A stretch of 11,597 nucleotides of DNA from positions 1 to 11,597 of the forward strand of contig CAZWRK010000127.1 in NCBI GenBank assembly GCA_964635875.1. Direction: 5' to 3'. Below are positions 5,991 to 11,597 of the stretch, in pieces. Made by a program: the position numbers and the translations under genes. Position 1 is the stretch's first letter, and the number at the start of each line of letters is the position of its first letter. Below the pieces are notes generated by a model. It did not search any database and was not told the DNA's origin. It was given only the letters and a program-made list of their open reading frames with translations. Source of the DNA: CAZWRK01 sp964635875 (lineage in GTDB: Bacteria; Pseudomonadota; Gammaproteobacteria; Burkholderiales; Aquaspirillaceae).

Positions 5991-6761
5991 CTACTGCGAC
6001 AGGATAACGTTCTTAGTTAGTTTCGTATTCTTGTTTACGTCAGAGACGATCTTTCCGGCAGTACCGTCAGTTGTGTATGTAGACAGATCAGTCGTCCAAG
6101 GATCACCGGCAGTACCGGCGGCGTTCAACTTCTCACCCATCGTTCCAGAGTCGTTATATGAGGCCGCTACCGAGTTCCAGACACCGGCAGCCATGTCGGC
6201 AACGTCAGCACTTCCCTGGTTCACGTAGATCGTCGATTGGAGGCTTGACGTCCCCTTTAAGTTCGACACTACCGTACCGGTACCAGTCAGCGACGCAATG
6301 CAGCCAGCAAGCACCTTGAGACCGGCAACCACCGATCCAGATCCAATAAGATTCGCGGCCATGTTCACGGTACTTTTGAGTGGTGCCGCTATGCTGCTTA
6401 TCCCGTCTATTGTGGCTGCAAGCGACGTGATGAGGGACAAAGAAGCGGCAGAGATTGTCCCAGTACCAGAAATATTTGAGGCAATAGCCTTACCCATTGA
6501 AAGGCTTGAGATCGAGAGGGAACCACTGCCAGCAGACTTGTTTGTACTAGAAAGCTCACCACCAGATGGGGCCAATATCCAGGAATACGGCGGCTGTGTT
6601 CCCGTCGGAAGCGATGCCTTTTTATTGGTTCTCGTCGTAGATCTGTCTGGATCATAGAACGAATACCAACCACCTGGCTTGTAGTTCTTGTACAGGTTAC
6701 TCACTCCACCAACCGCCCTTCCCGGGTTACTGTTGGTGGAGTCGTAGTTACCGAGCAGCAT
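5991..6761 (-). CDS. Virion structural protein with five tandem ~20-residue repeats (256 aa)
   Basis: Three regions are visible. Residues 1-70 hold an aromatic-rich N-terminal domain with NLYKNYKPGGWYSFYDPDRS (22-41). Residues 77-178 form five tandem repeats of about 20 residues, each starting near a Gly-Ser/Thr-Gly or Gly-Ile-Ser turn and containing a hydrophobic strand and a short Ala/Leu-rich segment. Residues 185-256 hold GVWNSVAASYNDSGTMGEKL (193-212), an ending often seen in phage virion proteins with such repeats. The start is 1 base past the stop of the 390-aa gene; only a weak GGAA lies upstream, so expression probably depends on coupling. It is the last gene before the promoter-like element at 5959-5990. 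Function is unknown; the repeats suggest an extended fibre or spacer. Confidence 0.78.
   Translation of the reverse strand: MLLGNYDSTNSNPGRAVGGVSNLYKNYKPGGWYSFYDPDRSTTRTNKKASLPTGTQPPYSWILAPSGGELSSTNKSAGSGSLSISSLSMGKAIASNISGTGTISAASLSLITSLAATIDGISSIAAPLKSTVNMAANLIGSGSVVAGLKVLAGCIASLTGTGTVVSNLKGTSSLQSTIYVNQGSADVADMAAGVWNSVAASYNDSGTMGEKLNAAGTAGDPWTTDLSTYTTDGTAGKIVSDVNKNTKLTKNVILSQ
6228..6533 (-). repeat. Five tandem ~20-residue protein repeats
   Basis: Encodes residues 77-178 of the 256-aa protein. The five units start at residues 77, 98, 119, 139 and 159. Aligned, they share a G-(S/T/I)-(G/S)-(S/T) turn, then a beta-branched strand, a Leu or equivalent near unit position 10 and Ile/Leu at the end. 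Similarity is at the protein level; DNA copies have diverged, so this is an old, selected repeat and not a recent slippage product. The third unit is the most degenerate (ISS in place of the GSG turn). Confidence 0.7.
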
Positions 6762-6762
6762 G

Positions 6763-7935
6763 CTAGTTCCAGATAAAGTTCATCGTTCCTGAGAAGGCAG
6801 AGTTTGCTGGAGTTGCCACACCGGAGCCCCAAATCCAGTACAGGGCTGCCGTATCGTAGATGCGGGGCAGCGATGGCATCTCTGTGAGAAGGTTACGTTC
6901 TGCTGCCAAGCCAAGTGTTGAGAGTGGCAACTCGGTAATTTCCTTAACGAGAGCCACCGTGTACTCGCCAGAAACATATGATACCGAGTTCTGAATCGTG
7001 TTGATTTCAGCAATACCACTATCTCCTGCCTGAAGCGGGGTGGTGTAGTTATACTTACCAGTACCAGTGGCGCCAGTGTAAAGAATGAGCGAATTAGATG
7101 CGGCTGTCTTTCCAATAGGTAGCACGGTCGGAGTTGCCCTGGAGGTTGCCTGTGCCGAGTTCGTGTACCCAAGTGATAGGTTCGGGGTAGCAGCACCCAA
7201 AGCCGTTGCATTGGAGTTAAAGAAGATCGCCTGGACACCAGCTCCGTTGGTATACCGAGGCAGTAACCAGGAAATTGTATGGGTGCCAGTTCCGGCGTCA
7301 GTGATATTGATTGCCGTCCCCGCTACGGCATTTGCATATGAGGTAGCTAGGCTAAATGTAGTGTCACTCAATCTAATGACATAGTAATCGGTAGCAGTTG
7401 CCAATCCACCAGGTAGCGTTGTTGTCGTAGTCAGTCGGACACGAGTACCAACCAAGATGTTGCTCGGGATGCTTGTGGTTGATGTGTAGGTGCAGATATC
7501 CGTGGATGCATCAGCCGTGAAGGTTGCCGACCGACCAAGTGTGTTAGTTGTGGCCTGAGCCGATGTAGTGGTAACAGAGGTGACTCGATAGAAACCAACC
7601 ACGTCAACTAATTTCAGAATGCCTGGGACAACTGTCGCTGATGCCGATACTCCGGTAAGGCTTTGCAGATATTTGTAATATGTTGGCTGGACGTTGCCGC
7701 CATGCTGAATCGTGCCTGCACTTGCCGTACTATCCATGACTTCTTGAAACGTAAGGTTCGTTCCTGCGTTGAAGATTGCATCCGCTCCAGGGTTTCCTGC
7801 TCCACGGAATAATGTGTGGAATTCGTTAGCAACCGCAGCCGTTGTTGGGTTGAAGTTCTTACCCCAAGTAGCCTTAAACACCTGCCCATTACTCATCGCG
7901 TTAATCATTTGGTCGTGTGATGCAAAACCTGCCAT
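6763..7935 (-). CDS. MAGF-family virion protein with inserted module (390 aa)
   Basis: This is a paralogue of the next gene upstream (7945-8814). Both share MAGF at the N-terminus, a SGNP/AGNP motif near residues 44-48, an HGG/HGK..V.P segment near 73-84, LPRYT(N/D)GAGVQ, SY/TYTNS, LQAGD(S/T)G and (M)PRIYD near the end. It matches a family common in uncultured tailed phages that I recognise by pattern and regard as structural; its exact place in the virion is not known to me. Relative to the paralogue it carries about 90 extra residues (133-223), described separately. The start has AAGGAG five bases upstream, overlapping the upstream gene's stop. No signal peptide or membrane segment is seen. 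A capsid, decoration or tail protein are all possible. Confidence 0.8.
   Translation of the reverse strand: MAGFASHDQMINAMSNGQVFKATWGKNFNPTTAAVANEFHTLFRGAGNPGADAIFNAGTNLTFQEVMDSTASAGTIQHGGNVQPTYYKYLQSLTGVSASATVVPGILKLVDVVGFYRVTSVTTTSAQATTNTLGRSATFTADASTDICTYTSTTSIPSNILVGTRVRLTTTTTLPGGLATATDYYVIRLSDTTFSLATSYANAVAGTAINITDAGTGTHTISWLLPRYTNGAGVQAIFFNSNATALGAATPNLSLGYTNSAQATSRATPTVLPIGKTAASNSLILYTGATGTGKYNYTTPLQAGDSGIAEINTIQNSVSYVSGEYTVALVKEITELPLSTLGLAAERNLLTEMPSLPRIYDTAALYWIWGSGVATPANSAFSGTMNFIWN
7267..7539 (-). other. Inserted domain-sized module within the 390-aa virion protein
   Basis: Encodes residues about 133-223. The paralogue at 7945-8814 passes from its loop before LPRYT directly to LPRYTDGAGVQ, while this protein has an additional Thr-rich module containing GTRVRLTTTTTLPGG (163-177), ATDYYVIRLSDTTFSLA (181-197) and ITDAGTGTHTI (211-221). 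The pattern V-x-L...LP.GL....YYV...(D/N)TF.LA...G....T..GTGT is a small beta-module seen in many unrelated phage virion proteins. The end points are estimated from the alignment by eye. Confidence 0.65.
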
Positions 7936-7944
7936 ACATACTCC

Positions 7945-8814
7945 TTAATTGTAGATAGTTTTTACGTTACCGATCAGCGCTACACCTGCCAACGATCCGT
8001 TCGGTAGACACAGATAATTGAGGTACGCATCGTCATAGATACGCGGCATCTCACCTCTATGCATTAGGTAATCAACCTCGACTGGTCCATCGGTCGCCTT
8101 TATCTGTGTCTCTGAGAGTGGCTTGACCAACACCAACGCGAATAAGCCAGTATCCGAGCCATTCATTTGGACAGACTGGATACTGCGAACGCCAGTATCG
8201 CCTGCTTGCAGCCCGATGAATGGAGACGCGCTACCACTGGCGTTCACCGTAAGGAACGACGTAGTAATCGTTCCGATAATTGCTGACGTGTTTTGTGCAA
8301 CCGTTTGCGATGTTCTACCAGAAACTCCACTCGAGTTTGTGTACGTAACGGTGAACGTTTGACCGCCGGTTCTCCCTGCCAGCGTTACTGCAATCATCTG
8401 CACCCCAGCGCCGTCGGTATAGCGGGGAAGTGTTACCGAATTATCCATGTCCTGTTGTCCTGTTTCTGAATCGTCGATCGTCGGGTAGTAAAGCAGGTAG
8501 TCACACAGGATCATCTTCATGGGCAGCGGGTTTACATTACTGGAAAGGGACAGTGTTTTTCTTAGGTACTTCTGACTCGGAGCCACGTCTTTCCCGTGGT
8601 AAATACCAATATCTGTCGATTGCTTTACTTGGGCAGCTACCAGTGGCGCAGCATCAAACCAGTTCTTCGCCTTCGGATTACCGGATGCAGTTGCTAGGTC
8701 AAACCAAATACCGGCAGTCGTTGCCTGAGATGGCAGCTTTCTCCACCACCCGTCTCTGTACTGACCGTTGTTATGAGCGTCTACAACGTCTTTTATGCCA
8801 GTAAATCCTGCCAT
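7945..8814 (-). CDS. MAGF-family virion protein (289 aa)
   Basis: This is the short form of the paralogous pair. Notable segments are MAGFTGIKDVVDAHNNGQ (1-18), an aromatic GWWRKLP (22-28), IWFDLATASGNP (36-47), MKMILCDYLLYYP (99-111), LPRYTDGAGVQM (129-140), TYTNSSGVSGRTSQTV (156-171), LQAGDTGVRSIQSVQM (203-218), LVLVKPL (228-234) and MPRIYDDAYLNYLCLPNGSL (256-275). The same set of motifs recurs in a family I recognise from many metagenomic tailed phages, where it sits in the structural region next to a tiny Cys-rich protein, as here. It is probably a virion component that forms a layer or ring; function is not established. The ATG overlaps the stop of the Cys-rich gene (TAATG), with GAGGGG just upstream. 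Confidence 0.82.
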   Translation of the reverse strand: MAGFTGIKDVVDAHNNGQYRDGWWRKLPSQATTAGIWFDLATASGNPKAKNWFDAAPLVAAQVKQSTDIGIYHGKDVAPSQKYLRKTLSLSSNVNPLPMKMILCDYLLYYPTIDDSETGQQDMDNSVTLPRYTDGAGVQMIAVTLAGRTGGQTFTVTYTNSSGVSGRTSQTVAQNTSAIIGTITTSFLTVNASGSASPFIGLQAGDTGVRSIQSVQMNGSDTGLFALVLVKPLSETQIKATDGPVEVDYLMHRGEMPRIYDDAYLNYLCLPNGSLAGVALIGNVKTIYN

Positions 8815-8948
8815 TACCCCTCAATACTGCTCTGCCCAGTGGCGTGGGCTTCCATAGCAGCAATGATCGGCGCCTCACAGAAACATGCCTTGATCTTCTC
8901 TTCACCATGCACAATGACTGCTAGTCCGCACTCACTACAGCTGTACAT
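8814..8948 (-). CDS. 44-residue Cys-rich (zinc-ribbon-like) mini-protein
   Basis: The start at 8948 has a strong GGAGG seven bases upstream, inside the preceding gene, and overlaps that gene by 14 bases; the stop overlaps the next ATG (TAATG). Cys4-x2-Cys7 and Cys22-x-Cys24 form a plausible four-cysteine metal site, with MYSCSECGLAVIVHG (1-15) as one knuckle and KACFCEAPIIAAM (20-32) as the second. Such mini-proteins with C-x2-C and C-x-C pairs and an ending of the type EA.IIA.M are frequent in phage structural regions in front of MAGF-family genes. The role is unknown: a virion-bound zinc finger or a folding helper for the adjacent structural protein are both possible. It is too short for most ORF cut-offs but well supported by start context and coupling. 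Confidence 0.78.
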   Translation of the reverse strand: MYSCSECGLAVIVHGEEKIKACFCEAPIIAAMEAHATGQSSIEG

Positions 8949-9135
8949 TTGAAACCTCCGAATTGATGTTTTGGATAAACTCAGCAATCAAAACGTTCGG
9001 TACTTCTTCGATAGGGATAAACGTATCCATAACGTTGGCGACCACGGCAGGATTTACGGTACTAACACCGAGGTCGTCCATATAACTAAGCGTTTTCCCT
9101 AGCATCCACATCTTGTTCTGACGGTCGTTCGCCAT
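8935..9135 (-). CDS. Small protein of unknown function (66 aa)
   Basis: The protein looks mainly helical: MANDRQNKMWMLGKTLSYMD (1-20), then VNPAVVANVMDTFIPIEE (27-44), then VLIAEFIQNINSEVSNVQL to the end. It has no Cys, signal peptide or transmembrane segment. The ATG overlaps the previous stop (TAATG) with GAGG four bases upstream, and the 3' end overlaps the Cys-rich gene by 14 bases, so expression is coupled on both sides. I do not recognise the family. Its place between a conserved phage structural-region gene and the MAGF pair suggests a role in assembly of those proteins, for example as a small chaperone, but this is inference from position alone. Confidence 0.72.
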   Translation of the reverse strand: MANDRQNKMWMLGKTLSYMDDLGVSTVNPAVVANVMDTFIPIEEVPNVLIAEFIQNINSEVSNVQL

Positions 9136-9566
9136 TAGTCCTCAGTTACAACGAGGGCAGCAGCTGCAAATTGTGGCTGGATACCTGAAGAGATAGCTCG
9201 AGATGCTGTAAGCGCTCCCGAGTAGAGGATCTTACCTGTGCCACTCGAAGCAGTGCCGATCGAGACGTAGGTAATCGTTTCACTACCAGACGTGCATTCT
9301 GGGAATTGAATGAGTGCCGTATTCGATGCGGTGCCAGATGCAACTGTCCAACCACCAGATGTTCTCGCTACTGCCACGCGTGCATACGAACCGTAGGCAG
9401 ATTCACTCGTAGTCTGTGAGCCACCCTCTCCTGGGTCAGCCGTGTGCAGACCAACGTACAGAGACGTCAGTGGGGATGACGCCGCGTTGTCCGAAATGTT
9501 CGCAATCGCTGTGGCGTTGAAAATCAAGCCAACGATATCCGTTTCAAATGTATTGCCTTTCGACAT
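9135..9566 (-). CDS. Conserved phage structural-region protein (143 aa)
   Basis: The N-terminus MSKGNTFETDIVGLIFNATA (1-20) followed by LTSLYVGLHTADPGEGGSQT (33-52), SESAYGSYARVAVARTSGGW (54-73), IGTASSGTGKILYSGAL (103-119) and a TED end is a pattern I recognise from a widespread family in tailed-phage structural regions, often labelled tail-fibre-like or hypothetical. The body alternates Thr/Ser/Val and should be a beta-sandwich; residues 1-25 are helical. The start has AAGGAG five bases upstream, overlapping the end of the 47-aa gene, and the stop overlaps the next start. Family membership is fairly sure, but biochemical function is not known to me; a decoration or fibre-associated role is likely. 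Confidence 0.82.
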   Translation of the reverse strand: MSKGNTFETDIVGLIFNATAIANISDNAASSPLTSLYVGLHTADPGEGGSQTTSESAYGSYARVAVARTSGGWTVASGTASNTALIQFPECTSGSETITYVSIGTASSGTGKILYSGALTASRAISSGIQPQFAAAALVVTED

Positions 9567-9568
9567 AT

Positions 9569-9712
9569 CTACTCCTTAATGGTTACAACACCTTTGGTGT
9601 ATACAATTTTCATCTTCCTCAGTTCATCTACCGACACCCCCAGTACCCTGGTCAGCTTCTCCTCGAGATACTGGATCGCCACCTTTACCGACTGCTCACC
9701 GTTTACGTCCAT
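9569..9712 (-). CDS. Small protein of unknown function (47 aa)
   Basis: ATG at 9712 has AGGAG four bases upstream, and that site overlaps the stop of the 315-aa gene. The frame runs to TAG at 9569-9571, 2 bases before the start of the 143-aa gene, whose AAGGAG lies in this gene's last codons. The sequence looks like two helices, VKVAIQYLEEKLTRVLG (9-25) and VSVDELRKMK (26-35), followed by a strand IVYTKGVVTIKE (36-47), a compact small domain. No metal-binding or membrane features. I do not recognise it. Good start signals on both sides and exact fit into the gap make it a real gene even though it is short. Confidence 0.68.
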   Translation of the reverse strand: MDVNGEQSVKVAIQYLEEKLTRVLGVSVDELRKMKIVYTKGVVTIKE

Positions 9713-9719
9713 AAAACTC

Positions 9720-10667
9720 CTATGAATAACTCAATGCTGTTAAATCGGTCGCTACGTTATCAAAGCTGTCGTTACCGTCTGCCCAGAGAAATGTTGTGTT
9801 TGCTCCAGAGACAGCAATCTTCTGGGCCTGCCAGACAGCGCTCGATTGCGCCGACCCTACGGCTGCCTTGCCGATGTACGTATCCGATCCAGACTCCGTT
9901 ATTTTCGTAGTTACTGAGGCGCTGGAAGATACCGGCAATGTCCCATCGCTCCCAATGACGAGTGAAACTGCTTGGCCACTGGAGTTTTTGAATGATGGTG
10001 TCGGTGCGGTTGGGATAGGGAATACCATTCCAACAATCGCAGATCGTACTCCCTCAATAGCCGATAATAGTTTTGCGTCGTCCTGTTCTGGCAGCTCGAC
10101 CTTGGAATCAGCGACAACACTAGCCAGCTTCACGACGTTGTCGTTAATAGCCTTTAATCCCTTTGCCAGCACATCTAGGTTATCTACGGTGAATGTCTGC
10201 GGAATCTCTAGCTTTGGAAAGATGATTTTTTCTTGCTTTGGTACGACAAACTCTTTGGGGAGCGTCCGTACTTCAGCCATCAGTGATTCGATTGCTGAAA
10301 CCACACTGTCGAGATTACTGACAGTAATCTGATCTGGACTATGTACATTCACCTGGGGATCGACCGTGATTGCCTCGACGGACTTCCTGACACCAACCAT
10401 CTGGTCACTGAGATCGCGCAGCGCAACCAGCAGACCGTCTAGGTTATTAATAGATACCGACTCGACTGGATTCTTGATCGTTACTGCTTCTACCGGGTTG
10501 CTGACCGTCACTTCTTCGACAGGGTTTAGCACCCGAACTTCCATCTCGTCTGGGAAGTTAATGTCGGGCGAGATCGTTACCCCAACGGAGCTGTCTGCAA
10601 GACGAGCCATCGACTCGTTCATGGCTCGCTTATTACGCTGGTCGATGATGTCTTGAATGGATGCCAT
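9720..10667 (-). CDS. Fibre-like virion protein with nested repeats (315 aa)
   Basis: Residues 1-40 are helical and charged. Residues 48-74 hold three 9-residue repeats of the type NPVExVT(V/I)x. A longer period of about 44 residues is marked by NLDGLLVAL (75), NLDSVVSAI (118) and NLDVLAKGL (163), each a beta-strand followed by a helix. Residues 181-215 contain another helical segment. The C-terminal domain (about 225-315) has SDTYIGKAAVGSAQSSAVWQ (261-280) and WADGNDSFDNV (295-305), an ending I recognise from many phage virion proteins. The first in-frame ATG at 10667 lies 8 bases after the promoter-like element's second block and has no Shine-Dalgarno; the next ATG (residue 16) also lacks a good one. 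It is the first gene of a unit. A repeat-built fibre or spacer is likely; exact role unknown. Confidence 0.78.
   Translation of the reverse strand: MASIQDIIDQRNKRAMNESMARLADSSVGVTISPDINFPDEMEVRVLNPVEEVTVSNPVEAVTIKNPVESVSINNLDGLLVALRDLSDQMVGVRKSVEAITVDPQVNVHSPDQITVSNLDSVVSAIESLMAEVRTLPKEFVVPKQEKIIFPKLEIPQTFTVDNLDVLAKGLKAINDNVVKLASVVADSKVELPEQDDAKLLSAIEGVRSAIVGMVFPIPTAPTPSFKNSSGQAVSLVIGSDGTLPVSSSASVTTKITESGSDTYIGKAAVGSAQSSAVWQAQKIAVSGANTTFLWADGNDSFDNVATDLTALSYS
10446..10526 (-). repeat. Three 9-residue NPVExVTVx repeats
   Basis: Encodes residues 48-74 of the 315-aa protein as three consecutive nonapeptides: NPVEEVTVS, NPVEAVTIK and NPVESVSIN. Asn-Pro-Val-Glu is invariant and the strand positions are conserved, while the DNA differs at synonymous sites. 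Short turn-plus-strand repeats of this kind suit a triple-stranded or solenoid-like beta fibre. Confidence 0.72.
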
Positions 10668-10678
10668 GTCAGGACATG
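10665..10678 (-). promoter_or_regulatory. Inverted repeat over the start codon of the 315-aa gene
   Basis: CATGTC-AG-GACATG is a perfect 6-base inverted repeat. It contains the ATG at 10667-10665 and overlaps the end of the promoter-like element. As RNA it can fold as a 5-bp stem with a 4-base loop that pairs the start codon; as DNA it could be an operator. It may also be chance. Confidence 0.4.
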
Positions 10679-10707
10679 TCAGTTGACTGTTCAGTACAGG
10701 GTGTCAA
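10676..10707 (-). promoter_or_regulatory. Bipartite promoter-like element, copy 3 (TTGACA-N17-AACTGACAT)
   Basis: On the minus strand TTGACA (10707-10702) is followed by 17 bases and AACTGACAT (10684-10676); here the next bases are GTCC, where copies 1 and 2 have AGGC. It starts 3 bases after the stop of the Ser-rich gene and ends 8 bases before the 315-aa start codon. The spacer holds a near-palindrome, CTGT-N5-ACAG (10687-10699). If the second block works as a -10, transcription would begin at or very near the ATG, giving a leaderless message, which would agree with the lack of a Shine-Dalgarno site. Confidence 0.62.
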
Positions 10708-10710
10708 GAA

Positions 10711-11597
10711 CTACCGTGGATGAACGATCACACCCATCTTGATTATGTCCCTTACCACCGTCGCTCCAGCAGAAGGGCTAGAGGAAGGCGAAGACGACAC
10801 CGAACTCGAAGGGGAATTAGAAGCCGAAGAGCTCGGGCTGTTGGATGCGCTGCTGCTTGGCGAGCTGCTCGGAGAATTAGAGGCACTGCTCGATGGGCTT
10901 GGGCTGGACGAAGGGCTACTGGACGGTGAGTTGGACGCGGAGCTGGACGGGGAAGGCGACGAACTCGGACTATTGCTCGGGCTGCTAGAGGCGCTGGAAG
11001 ACGGACTCGGTGAGGAGCTCGGGCTACTGGATGCGCTTGACGACGGGCTTGGGCTACTTGATGGCGAACTCGACGCGGAGCTGCTGGGACTGCTGGACGG
11101 ACTCGGTGAACTCGAAGGAGATGATGACGCTGAACTGGACGGACTGCTACTTGGCGAAGGCGAACTGCTCGGAGACGACGACGCACTGCTGCTCTGGGAG
11201 CTACTTGGCGATGGGCTTGACGACGGGGAACTGGAAGCCGAAGAACTTTGGCTTGACGACGGGCTCGGACTGCTGCTGGGGCTTGAGGATGGACTGTTAC
11301 TGGCACTACTAGAGGGGGAAGGTGAACTGGACGGACTGCTACTTGGTGAGTTTGAAGCGCTGCTGCTTGGACTAGGGGAGCTACTTGCGGATGACGATGG
11401 ACTACTGGATGGGCTACTAGAAGGTGATGGACTGCTACTTGGGCTATTCGAGGCGGAACTTGATGGACTCGGACTACTACTAGGGCTGCTCGAAGGGCTG
11501 GATGAAACCGAGCTGCTAGGGCTCGGCGAGCTGGACGGGCTAGATGACGGGGAGCTACTCTTGGATGTTGATGGAGATGAAGAAGGAGATGCGCTTG
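10711..11597 (-). CDS. Partial (Ser-X)n repeat protein, C-terminal part; likely tail fibre or stalk linker
   Basis: The frame is open from the window edge (first whole codon 11595-11593) to TAG at 10713-10711: 294 residues seen, N-terminus outside. From the edge to about residue 276 the chain is a strict Ser-X dipeptide repeat, with Ser at every second position and X being Ser, Pro, Ala or Asn, rarely Val, Gln, Thr or Lys. Longer phrases such as SPSSSASNSPSSSP recur. The C-terminus leaves the repeat with GATVVRDIIKMGVIVHPR, a short hydrophobic tail that may be an anchoring or oligomerisation peptide. Similar Ser/Pro/Ala repeats occur in tail proteins of metagenomic phages, often joined to lectin-like domains; the domain here would be upstream and unseen. 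The repeat should be extended and disordered and could be heavily O-glycosylated. The antisense frame is also open, but composition and the C-terminal tail favour this strand. Confidence 0.75.
   Translation of the reverse strand, partial: SASPSSSPSTSKSSSPSSSPSSSPSPSSSVSSSPSSSPSSSPSPSSSASNSPSSSPSPSSSPSSSPSSSASSSPSPSSSASNSPSSSPSSSPSPSSSASNSPSSSPSSSPSPSSSQSSSASSSPSSSPSPSSSQSSSASSSPSSSPSPSSSPSSSASSSPSSSPSPSSSPSSSASSSPSSSPSPSSSASSSPSSSPSPSSSASSSPSNSPSSSPSPSSSASNSPSSSPSSSPSPSSSASNSPSSSPSSSASNSPSSSASNSPSSSVSSSPSSSPSAGATVVRDIIKMGVIVHPR
10768..11595 (-). repeat. (Ser-X)n low-complexity coding repeat with shuffled serine codons
   Basis: A 6-base coding period (Ser codon plus X codon) runs for about 830 bases. 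Both serine codon families, TCN and AGY, are used in mixed order, so protein repetition is strict while DNA repetition is loose. This distinguishes it from a recent microsatellite expansion and points to selection for the protein pattern, possibly with selection against long identical DNA tracts. Confidence 0.75.

Noticed and set aside
10752..11306. A minus-strand frame encoding an Arg/Pro/Ala/Val-rich 184-aa product.
   Set aside because: It is an out-of-frame reading of the same Ser-X repeat, which is open in several frames because of its composition; it lacks a start signal and a sensible end.
10746..11597. A plus-strand frame from ATG at 10746, rich in Leu, Gly, Asp and Glu, stays open to the window edge.
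   Set aside because: It is the antisense image of the (Ser-X)n coding repeat: serine and proline codons read backwards give Leu/Gly/Glu/Asp and no stops. It has no good ribosome binding site, opposes all other genes, and its start lies inside the C-terminal coding tail of the Ser-rich protein.
1..11597. Possible tRNA genes, CRISPR arrays, insertion sequences, attachment sites or defence genes.
   Set aside because: None was seen: no cloverleaf-like intergenic sequence, no regularly spaced identical repeats, no transposase or integrase motifs, and nearly all bases are in structural genes.

Overview
The window is part of the late (virion structure) region of a tailed double-stranded DNA phage (Caudoviricetes). 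The adaptor and P22-gp10-like genes suggest a short-tailed, podovirus-like tail, although this is inferred. Every supported gene is on the minus strand, so transcription runs from base 11597 towards base 1. Genes are packed end to start with 1-14 base overlaps or gaps of a few bases, mostly with Shine-Dalgarno sites inside the preceding gene. There is no RNA gene, insertion sequence, CRISPR array, integrase, replication gene or recognisable host gene, so the host cannot be named. The open frames at both edges show that the window is cut from a longer structural cluster.

In transcription order the layout is as follows. (1) 11597-10711: the C-terminal part of a very Ser-rich (Ser-X)n repeat protein, probably a tail fibre or stalk. 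(2) 10667-5991: a block of eight genes, namely a repeat-built fibre-like protein (315 aa), a 47-aa protein, a 143-aa conserved phage protein, a 66-aa protein, a 44-aa Cys-rich mini-protein, two paralogous virion proteins that begin MAGF (289 and 390 aa, the second with an extra inserted module), and a 256-aa protein with five tandem ~20-residue repeats. (3) 5923-2430: an adaptor-like head-tail connector (217 aa), a 62-aa protein with a duplicated motif, a 157-aa fibre-like protein, a 107-aa BppU-N-like domain protein, a 460-aa beta-propeller-like protein resembling the P22 gp10 hub, and a 159-aa beta-rich protein. (4) 2357-1: a 302-aa coiled-coil protein and a >=482-aa Gly/Ala- and Gln-rich protein, candidates for internal or ejected virion proteins.

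The most notable signal is regulatory. The only three intergenic gaps longer than about 40 bases each carry the same bipartite element on the minus strand: TTGACA, exactly 17 bases, then AACTGACAT. They lie just upstream of the 315-aa, 217-aa and 302-aa genes and divide the cluster into units (2), (3) and (4) above. The first block equals a sigma-70 -35 box, but the second is not a TATAAT-type -10, so this looks like a phage late promoter or activator-dependent element of unusual form. Two of the three sites are followed by an inverted repeat at or next to the start codon (5924-5949 and 10665-10678).

No defence or enzymatic system was found. Other points of interest are repeat architecture and module shuffling in the virion proteins.
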